Shown here: piece after piece, positions 17,210 through 25,450 of the stretch | Numbering within the stretch: position 1 is the first letter of the stretch | How the letters are laid out: each line of letters opens with the position of its first letter | Assembly (NCBI RefSeq): GCF_012396605.1 | Contig: NZ_JAAXPW010000002.1 | Coordinates: 1 to 64,000, forward strand | Source: Ureibacillus thermosphaericus | GTDB taxonomy: Bacteria > Bacillota > Bacilli > Bacillales_A > Planococcaceae | Length of the DNA: 64,000 nt | Direction: 5' to 3' | Notes under the pieces: model-generated | The model's database searches: none | What the model saw: only the letters and a program-made list of their open reading frames with translations | Told to the model about the DNA's origin: nothing | Position numbers and translations under genes: made by a program

Positions 17210-19672
17210 ACTGAAGAGTACCGAAACGGTTGTACCTTCTTTTGTTTTGGAAGCAATATTCAACTATACCGAAAAACTGGAGAGTACCGAAACATACCTT
17301 CTCCTTTTAGAATTCTGGCTTGGATTCAACTATACCGAAAAACTGGAGAGTACCGAAACCCATTTCCCATTCACCCATTGACCTTCCGTATTCAACTATA
17401 CCGAAAAACTGGAGAGTACCGAAACATGACTTCTGTTAGATCAAGAGGCGGCAAAATTCAACTATACCGAAAAACTGGAGAGTACCGAAACCTTTTGTTT
17501 AAAGTGGCAGTCGGAGTTCGAATTCAACTATACCGAAAAACTGGAGAGTACCGAAACTCGTACCTCGCTCCAATATCGGCTAAGCCTATTCAACTATACC
17601 GAAAAACTGGAGAGTACCGAAACACCGACATCTTAAAAAAAGCTAGCAAATGTATTCAACTATACCGAAAAACTGGAGAGTACCGAAACCGACAATGCTA
17701 GTTTAATATCTTCAGCATGATTCAACTATACCGAAAAACTGGAGAGTACCGAAACTTCGATTAAAAATTGAATGTTGCGATACATATTCAACTATACCGA
17801 AAAACTGGAGAGTACCGAAACGTCGTTTGAAGCCTTGCTACGTCTTCATTCATTCAACTATACCGAAAAACTGGAGAGTACCGAAACATGGTGAGTCGAC
17901 ACCGAATAATGCAGCTTATTCAACTATACCGAAAAACTGGAGAGTACCGAAACTATATAAATCAGCTGAAATATATGCGCGATATTCAACTATACCGAAA
18001 AACTGGAGAGTACCGAAACATATATAGCATAATGCGCTCCTACATAGATTATTCAACTATACCGAAAAACTGGAGAGTACCGAAACATACATGTATTTGT
18101 ATTGTGGGCTTTGCCAATTCAACTATACCGAAAAACTGGAGAGTACCGAAACCAAGTACCAAGCGGTAGAGAAAATCGTAAAATTCAACTATACCGAAAA
18201 ACTGGAGAGTACCGAAACTCATTATCGCAAATGTAGACAGAATGGTGGATTCAACTATACCGAAAAACTGGAGAGTACCGAAACAACTGGTTTTTGGTGC
18301 TTATAGCGCATGTCATTCAACTATACCGAAAAACTGGAGAGTACCGAAACCTATCATTTCCCTATATTGCAATAAAACACAATTCAACTATACCGAAAAA
18401 CTGGAGAGTACCGAAACAAGTTCTATGATTTCCATAGCGAATGAATTATTCAACTATACCGAAAAACTGGAGAGTACCGAAACTTAAATCGCCGTTCTGA
18501 TAGTCGTTCTATTATTCAACTATACCGAAAAACTGGAGAGTACCGAAACCCATCCGACTCCATCGCATTTACGATAGGTATTCAACTATACCGAAAAACT
18601 GGAGAGTACCGAAACCGTCTTTAAAATGATTATTAACTTGCGTCAATTCAACTATACCGAAAAACTGGAGAGTACCGAAACCGAAGTGAGTGTTTTTTAT
18701 TCTGATAAATCATTCAACTATACCGAAAAACTGGAGAGTACCGAAACAAGGTGAATCGTCATATTTGAAACTAGATCATTCAACTATACCGAAAAACTGG
18801 AGAGTACCGAAACTACGCCTTTTGTGAATTTTTCATCAAAATGATTCAACTATACCGAAAAACTGGAGAGTACCGAAACATTTTCCCCGCACAATATCTC
18901 CTGCATAAAATTCAACTATACCGAAAAACTGGAGAGTACCGAAACTGCGTTGCTTTCGTGGTTGTAATCATAGTTGATTCAACTATACCGAAAAACTGGA
19001 GAGTACCGAAACAACCTTCATCTAAATCATTGCCGCAAGTTAATTCAACTATACCGAAAAACTGGAGAGTACCGAAACTGAGACCCTTGTGTTGAATGTG
19101 CTGTCAAAATTCAACTATACCGAAAAACTGGAGAGTACCGAAACAGACATCACCTACTACCTACTCTTAATGATATTCAACTATACCGAAAAACTGGAGA
19201 GTACCGAAACTCCGCAATGGAGTGGATTTTTTAGGCTTTCATTCAATTATACCGAAAAACTGGAGAGTACCGAAACTCAATTATAGAATTATCAACATCA
19301 TAATTTATTCAACTATACCGAAAAACTGGAGAGTACCGAAACCTTTAACAAGGTTGTATTTGCCCCAATTTTATTCAACTATACCGAAAAACTGGAGAGT
19401 ACCGAAACCTGATACACCCGAACGGTACGAATATCATCATTCAACTATACCGAAAAACTGGAGAGTACCGAAACTATAGCGATAGTTATATATGCAAGAG
19501 TTGTATTCAACTATACCGAAAAACTGGAGAGTACCGAAACTGTTATTTTTAGAAGGCATTTTTATATGTTATTCAACTATACCGAAAAACTGGAGAGTAC
19601 CGAAACCAATCGTAACATTGCCTTTTGTTTCTATCTATTCAACTATACCGAAAAACTGGAGAGTACCGAAAC
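17210..19672 (-). CRISPR. Type II-A CRISPR array, 37 full repeats plus one degenerate terminal repeat
   Basis: A 36-bp repeat recurs with a 66-67-bp period from 17258 to 19672. In the transcribed (minus) orientation it begins GTTTCGGTACTCTCCAG and ends with GTATAGTTGAAT, like the repeats of SaCas9-type systems. Spacers are 30 bp, with three of 31 bp (those ending at 18050, 18381 and 18976). All copies look identical except the one at 19241 (one C to T change). The terminal repeat at 17210-17227 keeps only 18 bases with one mismatch. So there are 37 spacers. Leader end is at the right, next to csn2. Open frames crossing the array are repeat translations, not genes. Confidence 0.98.
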
Positions 19673-19708
19673 CTCAATTTTATTATAGCAGAAGCATAAA
19701 AAAAACGT
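19673..19708 (-). promoter_or_regulatory. CRISPR leader with extended -10 promoter
   Basis: Only 36 bases separate the csn2 stop codon from the first repeat. On the minus strand they contain TGCTATAAT, an extended -10 element at 19682-19690, nine bases before the first repeat. Transcription from it would begin close to the first repeat. No good -35 is visible. Any adaptation leader motif must lie in these bases or in the end of csn2. Confidence 0.55.
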
Positions 19709-20668
19709 TCAGTACTCTGCAAAAAATTTTTTAAGATTAGGCGGAAACTTAGTGAAATCAACATCCCATTCAATCTCCAATAATTTTAAAATTACATACA
19801 GTACTACAATGTGTGTTCTGTGGATATTATTCAAATCTAATAAAAACTCCCCCTTTATGCCCACCTTATCCACAGAACTTAACAATAACTCTTTCGTTTT
19901 CAAAAAATCCTCATTTTCGATTGGAATAGGAATAGTATTAAATACTTTTGATCTTAGCATTTCCACCCTTGCTTCATTAATCACTTGACCTTTTAAAATA
20001 AAATTGCTTCTTCCTTCCACATCATCAAGAGTTGTGATGATAATCGCATAACAACCTCTATTCATTAATTGTTTTAGTATCAATAATAATTCCTCAATTT
20101 CTTGTTCATCCGCATACAATTCAGGTAGCTCAATAATAATTAGAAGTCGCTTTGTAATTTCCTTTTCTAATAGTAACTTTAAAGTAAGAAGTTTGGAATC
20201 AATAGGAGTTAGTATGCCTTTATAACTTGATAAAATGAAGAAATCCTTTAAATTCGATTCATCAAACTCCTTTAATCTAAACTGTAAACCAAACTTTTCC
20301 AATATTGTTCTATTTATTATTTCCTCTTCCTCTTTAAATACTTCCCATTCTTCTAATATAGATTCGTATTGAGGAGTTGCAGCTAGAAATTCAACAATCT
20401 TTTCATGAATTATTTGTAGCGGGGATTTCGTATTTACCTTATCTAACTGCAACGATTCATTAAATGGTATCATTAAACATTCCCAATCTTTTTTGTTTAT
20501 TAATTCTCCATCTTCATAAATCTTCACTTCAGAAACTCGGTTAGTAAAAAAGTCGTTGATTTCACGAGCAATTTTAAACCATGTTTTATGAGATCCTTTC
20601 ATAATTGTGATAGGCCCCATATCCAACGTTACACAATTATCCCACGTATCAATTTGCCATAACCTCAT
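19709..20668 (-). CDS. csn2: CRISPR-associated protein Csn2, long form
   Basis: 319-residue protein in the csn2 position between cas2 and the array. It starts MRLWQIDTWDNCVTLDMGPI and carries the hydrophobic core LKLLLEKEITKRLLIIIELPELY and GCYAIIITTLDDVEGRSN. Its size fits the long Csn2 variants of small type II-A loci (S. thermophilus CRISPR1 and staphylococci) rather than the 220-residue form of S. pyogenes. Csn2 forms rings around DNA ends and is needed for spacer acquisition. The start overlaps the cas2 stop by 4 bases (ATGA). Identity rests on position, size and fold-like pattern. Confidence 0.82.
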   Translation of the reverse strand: MRLWQIDTWDNCVTLDMGPITIMKGSHKTWFKIAREINDFFTNRVSEVKIYEDGELINKKDWECLMIPFNESLQLDKVNTKSPLQIIHEKIVEFLAATPQYESILEEWEVFKEEEEIINRTILEKFGLQFRLKEFDESNLKDFFILSSYKGILTPIDSKLLTLKLLLEKEITKRLLIIIELPELYADEQEIEELLLILKQLMNRGCYAIIITTLDDVEGRSNFILKGQVINEARVEMLRSKVFNTIPIPIENEDFLKTKELLLSSVDKVGIKGEFLLDLNNIHRTHIVVLYVILKLLEIEWDVDFTKFPPNLKKFFAEY

Positions 20669-20973
20669 AAAATCACCATCGATTCATTACTTATGGTTGA
20701 TTCTTGTAAACTTTTCCCTCCAACTAGGACCTGCATATTTCCATATTGTTTTTCCGTTACAGCCATAATTCGAATGGAACCTTTTGAAGGCAAATTTCTT
20801 TTTAACCGTTCTGTATATTGCATTAAGGAATCACGATTTGGAAAAATTTTTACATACACTGAAAATTGCAACATAATAAATCCGTCTGAAATTAGCGTTT
20901 TTCTGAATTTTGAGTAAATTCTCCTTTCAGCTTTTGTATTCATTGGGAGATCAAAAAACAAAAGCAATCTCAT
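20665..20973 (-). CDS. cas2: CRISPR-associated endoribonuclease-like protein Cas2
   Basis: 102 residues starting MRLLLFFDLPMNTKAERR, with the conserved beta-strand-Asp motif LLLFFDLP at the N-terminus and the ferredoxin-like pattern GFIMLQFSVYVKIF, then GSIRIMAVTEKQYGNM. Cas2 is the structural core of the Cas1-Cas2 integrase. The ATG at 20973 is chosen because family members begin here; a longer frame to 21021 would overlap cas1 by 44 bases. It starts just after the cas1 stop (20978) and overlaps csn2 by 4 bases. It looks intact, but would be without a partner if cas1 is dead. Confidence 0.9.
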   Translation of the reverse strand: MRLLLFFDLPMNTKAERRIYSKFRKTLISDGFIMLQFSVYVKIFPNRDSLMQYTERLKRNLPSKGSIRIMAVTEKQYGNMQVLVGGKSLQESTISNESMVIL

Positions 20974-20977
20974 AAAG

Positions 20978-21848
20978 TTATATGGCGATCCCATCAGCAG
21001 GATATTGTAATAAATCGACATCTCTGTTATTCATCGCTTTTATAAACGATTGAATAAACAGATCGATTGCATTTAATACTGTTTGTTTTTGACCCCCAAT
21101 GTTTATTTTTGCGCTTAGTCGTGCAATAAGCTGTTGCTTCATTTCTCTAGTTAAGTAATCCTCTTCTTTTACACTTAATACTACCCATAAATCGATAACC
21201 GGCCTGAATACTTCCATACAATCATCTACCAAATTGAATGCATTGTATTGATTGCGGTGACCAATTCCTAACGCTGGGTGTAATCCATGAGCAGTTACTG
21301 CCCTGGCAACACAAGAGCGCAATACAATGTAACCATAATTTAATGCTGAATTAAATGCATCGACAGCTCCTCTTTCTCTTCTAAATGAATCTCCTAACAA
21401 TTCTTTAAAATACAATGATGCTGCTATTCCTTCTCTATTAGTTGCATCCCCAGGCTCCACAGAATTTGCAAATTGAATCATTCGTTGAATAACTTCCGGG
21501 TTTTTCTTTAAAAGCTTTAAAATCGATGTTTGATTATAAATTTTTATTTGTACGATTTTTTTCCACATATTGTTTGTATAGCATTCCATAGATTCTATAG
21601 TGACTGTATAAACCAAGACAAAACATATTTGGGTTATGGGTTTCATCACAAAAAATTAATAAAATATGGTATTCCGATAATTTATTTATTAATCTACCAG
21701 TCACAGTCGTATGTTGATTATCTACTACAATTGAGTGAATATCAGAAAGTGGTATTAAAATTTCTTGATCGTCTTTTATTACTTTCAAATTGTCTAAATA
21801 TAACCTCATCTCTTCGGCTTCTGAAATATAGACAATTCGCCAGCTCAA
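20978..21848 (-). pseudogene. cas1: cas1, frameshifted by an apparent deletion of about 29 bases
   Basis: Cas1 is the integrase for new spacers. The first frame begins at a TTG (21848, after AGGAGG) with MSWRIVYIS and runs through ITLIFCDETHNP-like strands to YGMLYKQ near residue 93, then leaves frame and stops at 21534. The rest continues in the +1 frame from WKKIVQIKIYNQ (about 21567) through EPGDATNREG (catalytic Glu region), GLHPALGIGHRNQYN (catalytic His) and FNLVDDCMEVFRP to 20978. By comparison with remembered Cas1 proteins, about 11 residues expected between KQ and W are absent, leaving 4 bases where about 33 are expected. A7 lies at the junction, so a homopolymer error plus in-frame loss is an alternative. 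Confidence 0.8.
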
Positions 21849-21895
21849 AAATTTTCCTCCTTCTTACAAAAATCGAAATTTTTAACAGTAAATTG

Positions 21896-21988
21896 TAAAA
21901 TAAAAGAGCCTTCAAAAATGAAGGCTCTGAGTTCGGGATAAACCCTTGTTTCGGTAGGTTCTCCCAGTTTTTCGGTATAGTTACGATA
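21896..21988 (-). ncRNA. tracrRNA for the type II-A system
   Basis: The plus strand at 21948-21985 matches the crRNA-sense repeat almost base for base (GTTTCGGTA..TCTCC.AGTTTTTCGGTATAGTT) with two short bulges, so the minus transcript is the anti-repeat. Downstream follow AACAAGGG-TTTAT-CCC (nexus hairpin) and a terminator hairpin AGAGCCTTCA / TGAAGGCTCT (21905-21928) with a TTTTATTTT tail. The order anti-repeat, ACAAGG nexus, terminator is the same as in the S. aureus tracrRNA. A TTGATG-17-TAAATA pair on the minus strand could start it near 21990. Location between cas9 and cas1 resembles S. thermophilus CRISPR1. Confidence 0.9.
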
Positions 21989-22008
21989 AATATTTATCGT
22001 AACTATAC
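21975..22008. repeat. 34-bp perfect palindrome at the 5' edge of the tracrRNA
   Basis: GTATAGTTACGATAAAT followed by its exact reverse complement, without any spacer. One arm is the outer end of the anti-repeat. It begins 15 bases after the cas9 stop codon and has no T run, so it does not look like a terminator. It could fold as RNA or bind a dimeric protein. Confidence 0.9.
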
Positions 22009-22022
22009 TATAACATCAAAGC

Positions 22023-25000
22023 TCATTTTTGTAAAGTACTTCTAAATTCTTCTTTTTCAACTTTGTAACGATTACCAAGCACATCTACGTTAAATTTCGT
22101 AATTCTACTAATTGTTTTACCTACTGAGAATCTTACCCTTTCCTCTTTCGAATTACGTTTTTTATGAACATAATCCACTTCTATTACGTTATTACGAGGG
22201 TTATTATCACCGATAAAAATATATTCCAAAGTTTCATCTTTTTTCTCTATAGTAAATAAATCGTTTCGATATAGACTGAAAATAAATTCATATGAATCAT
22301 CTATTTCTTTATATGGTAATAATTTTGCTTGATTATATTTTTCCATATCCAGTATCAAATTATTTCCATCATCTCTAAACCAGTGATGAGGTACACCTAA
22401 ATATTTATATTTCCCTTCTGTATTTTTATAAATATCAATCCTTACACCTTTAATAGATTTTAAAACAACTTTATTTTTTGAACCTGGATATTTATTTGAA
22501 ATATCTAAATGTATTCCTACACTTCCATCATAATATCTCAAAAACTTTACTGGGACTTTTCCATCTTTTAAGATATAACCGTGTTCATCATAATACGCTT
22601 TAAAAGGATTATCCGCCTTATCATATTCTTTGATAATTTTTAAAATCAGTTCAAATAATTCTGGATTATGTTTTGCAATGAGGAAAGTATCAGGTTTTGT
22701 ATTAATCCTTTTTATTAAACTTGCTGCATCACTTTTGTTCAAAGTATAAATATTTTTTGATTTCCTTACAATGATTTCCTCATCATCAACTTTTCTTGTA
22801 CTATAAATTGTTTGGTCAGAAATAGCACGATTCCCTTTTCTATCAACTTTGTGAGAATACTTGATTTTAGATTCATAATTCATGAGGCTTCTTATAAACT
22901 TATAGATATCCTCGCTAAAGAACTCTTTTTCAGTTAGAACCTCACCAGTCCTACGATCATAAAATACGCCAGTTTCATTTACACCAAAGTTTTGGAAAAA
23001 TTTAAAGACTGGTAGTTTCCCTATCGCTGCTACAATTAATGCATCAATCGCGTGGTGTGCATAACTGCTATTTCTATCTTTATTCATTCTTGCTCGGCGT
23101 CGAATTGCGTTAGTGAATCCCCCCCTAATCGATAAAACTGTTGTTGGTATGTTATGATGTTTAAAGTATGAACGTAGATTCATGGAAAAGCTACGTACTG
23201 CGTATCTTGTATCTACTAAATTTCGATTAATAAATTGTTTTTGCAGTTCTTCGTTATTCATTATGTCCCGCTGTTCTAGTAAATATTCTCTCTTCTTATT
23301 AGAAATTTTTCCGCTATTATAAAGTTTCATCACATCTGCTCTGAATTCTTCGAAAGTTCTTTTTGCCTTTGGAGAACTTGTAAGGTAATGGAATGGCGTT
23401 CGCTGCCCTTTTTCCTGGTTTTCCTCGCGATAACAGAGCACTTTATTTTCTTGACTATCGTCAAAGGAAATAGAAATCGGTATGATGTGATCAATTTCAA
23501 ACTTATAAAAGTCTTGTACAATATCATAAGGATTGATTCTTTCTCCAGAATATAAGCATTGTCCATCTTGGGCATCCCATAATTTTAAGGCCAAACGTTG
23601 CTTAGGTTTCAAATTTAATTCTTCCAACGTTGAAACACTTAAAATTTCAGCCACTCTCTTTTCAAATTTCTTTTGTTTTCTTTGATTTTCATCATTTTTT
23701 CTCTTCGCTTCTTCGCTGTTATTTTCTCGTGCTGTTTCGATGACTATCGAATCCATCTCACCATATACTTCTCGTACTTTATTTACAATTTTAATTGCTT
23801 CTCGTTGCGCTCTTTTTGCAACTGTACTTAATATCGCAGTATCATCAAATTTAATCTTCTTTCCATTGGATATATTTTGATATCGTTTGCTTTCAAGTCC
23901 TAGTTCGCTAAATAGTTCCATTTGGTTTTTATTCGTTTTCCATAAATCTGGTAAAATTAATTGGATAGCCTTTTTTGAAAGCGCATGGTAGCCTTTAAAA
24001 TCAGTATTTTCCTTCAAAGCAGCTATAATTTTTTCGTTTGTATCCTCATCAAAGCCAGCCAAATTTGTCAAAGCTTTCTTTAAATCATTTTCTCTTCTTT
24101 CATAAGATTTTTCTGCTGTGAGAATTTCACTAATTTCATCTAGTAATTCAACGTTATCTAAAATTTCTTTTGGTAAATCATGTTCTTTTACTAATTTTAA
24201 TATATTCTTGTATCCTTTAAATTCCGTGAAAATGGGTTTTTCATTCTTCAAATCTACTCTATATCCTCTTACATCCGTATCTTTTGGCAGCCCTTTATAT
24301 TTTAAAATTCGATCTATTGTAACCTTCTGGCCCTTCTTAACAATTTCTTCAACTATATATTTTTTATCTTCCTCAGTTAAATACTCCCCATTTACTTGCA
24401 ATTTATTTAAGTCACCGTTTAATAAATCATACAATTCCGCTGTAAATGACATTTTTGCAATGCGAGGTTGATCCGAGAAATAAGTACATTTCCCTCTCAT
24501 TTTCTCAATCATCGACATTTCATGGAATTTCCCATTTTTTATAAAATATCTACCGTAAATGGTAGGAGATTTTTTAGATCCAGGGCCATCATAATAAGCT
24601 CTTCTTTTTTGAACTAACTCAATATACTTTTCAATAAATTCATCATTGATTTCTTGATGGAATTGGGCTTGTCTATTTAAAATAGCTCTTGCTTCCTTTA
24701 TATAATCTTCCGTGCGGAAACGGTTCTCATGGGAACGAACTAATCCTTTTTTCAATCTTTCAAACTGTATTTCACAAACATATTTTGTTTCTAGTTCCTT
24801 ACTATTTCTTTTTAATTGTTCTTTTGTTGATAATTCTCCACCCGTTTTTTCTTCTTCTAAAGGAGCATCTAGTACGGTACCCCTTCTTTTTACAATGTGA
24901 TAAAGACCAATTGCTAATTCTTCCAACGATACTTTTTCTTTTAACGCTTTGCATCTAATTTCATATGGATTTCCTGTGCCGATGCAATTTGTCGGTATAC

Positions 25001-25217
25001 CAAACTCTTCAAATAATTTTTTAGCTCGCTCTAATCGATGGTTTCTTCTTCTTTTTAATCTTCTTGCCCCCCGAAATCCACGTCGCTCTTCATTGGCATT
25101 TCTCGTTGCTTCCTCAAATAGTCTGACACCCGCATCAATTATCTCCATTTTTTCAGTGTCAATAATCCCCCAACCAACTGATGATACCCCGATATCCAGA
25201 CCTAGTACTTTACTCAT
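22023..25217 (-). CDS. cas9: Cas9 endonuclease, compact SaCas9-like type II-A
   Basis: RNA-guided DNA nuclease of 1064 residues. RuvC-I LGLDIGVSSVGWGI carries Asp8; the arginine-rich bridge helix RRGFRGARRLKRRRNHR spans about residues 46-62; RuvC-II IVIETARENN has Glu494; the HNH motif FEIDHIIPISISF has His577; RuvC-III YAHHAIDALIVAA has His722 and Asp725. The whole protein follows S. aureus Cas9 block by block, including a C-terminal PAM-interacting domain ending near DVLGNRYKVEK. All catalytic residues are intact. The ATG at 25217 follows GGAGG. PAM preference should be G/A-rich as for SaCas9 relatives, which is inference. Confidence 0.97.
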   Translation of the reverse strand: MSKVLGLDIGVSSVGWGIIDTEKMEIIDAGVRLFEEATRNANEERRGFRGARRLKRRRNHRLERAKKLFEEFGIPTNCIGTGNPYEIRCKALKEKVSLEELAIGLYHIVKRRGTVLDAPLEEEKTGGELSTKEQLKRNSKELETKYVCEIQFERLKKGLVRSHENRFRTEDYIKEARAILNRQAQFHQEINDEFIEKYIELVQKRRAYYDGPGSKKSPTIYGRYFIKNGKFHEMSMIEKMRGKCTYFSDQPRIAKMSFTAELYDLLNGDLNKLQVNGEYLTEEDKKYIVEEIVKKGQKVTIDRILKYKGLPKDTDVRGYRVDLKNEKPIFTEFKGYKNILKLVKEHDLPKEILDNVELLDEISEILTAEKSYERRENDLKKALTNLAGFDEDTNEKIIAALKENTDFKGYHALSKKAIQLILPDLWKTNKNQMELFSELGLESKRYQNISNGKKIKFDDTAILSTVAKRAQREAIKIVNKVREVYGEMDSIVIETARENNSEEAKRKNDENQRKQKKFEKRVAEILSVSTLEELNLKPKQRLALKLWDAQDGQCLYSGERINPYDIVQDFYKFEIDHIIPISISFDDSQENKVLCYREENQEKGQRTPFHYLTSSPKAKRTFEEFRADVMKLYNSGKISNKKREYLLEQRDIMNNEELQKQFINRNLVDTRYAVRSFSMNLRSYFKHHNIPTTVLSIRGGFTNAIRRRARMNKDRNSSYAHHAIDALIVAAIGKLPVFKFFQNFGVNETGVFYDRRTGEVLTEKEFFSEDIYKFIRSLMNYESKIKYSHKVDRKGNRAISDQTIYSTRKVDDEEIIVRKSKNIYTLNKSDAASLIKRINTKPDTFLIAKHNPELFELILKIIKEYDKADNPFKAYYDEHGYILKDGKVPVKFLRYYDGSVGIHLDISNKYPGSKNKVVLKSIKGVRIDIYKNTEGKYKYLGVPHHWFRDDGNNLILDMEKYNQAKLLPYKEIDDSYEFIFSLYRNDLFTIEKKDETLEYIFIGDNNPRNNVIEVDYVHKKRNSKEERVRFSVGKTISRITKFNVDVLGNRYKVEKEEFRSTLQK

Positions 25218-25304
25218 AACTTCCCTTCCTCCACTAATTATTTATACTTATATATTATCCTATAATTTACATCCATTGGAAGGAAATTTACAATTTTATA
25301 AATA

Positions 25305-25341
25305 AAAACACCTCCCAAAGCCAGAGCAGCCTCGAGAGGTT
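25305..25341 (-). terminator. Probable terminator of rsmF, upstream of cas9
   Basis: On the minus strand ACCTC...GAGGT encloses a GC-rich imperfect stem and is followed by GTTTTTATTT. It separates rsmF from cas9; the cas9 promoter must lie in 25218-25305, where AT-rich -10-like sequences are present but no convincing pair. Confidence 0.55.
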
Positions 25342-25450
25342 AATTCTAATGTATGTAGAATTTTGAATTTGTTGCTACATGTAACAGGAATTTCATGATT
25401 CGCGGTGAAAGTTTAGCGTTATTCCCCCAACTCTTTTCGTAAGATAAAAA

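Noticed and set aside
17207-19734. Plus-strand open frames through the CRISPR array with repeated IQLYRKTGEYRN or STIPKNWRVPK peptides
   Set aside because: They are translations of the repeats, start within spacers, have no ribosome sites and end at random spacers.
21975-22008. Palindrome as the cas9 terminator
   Set aside because: It has no loop and no T run in either direction.
24689-24958. Plus-strand frames opposite cas9
   Set aside because: Shadows of cas9 codons; no ribosome sites.
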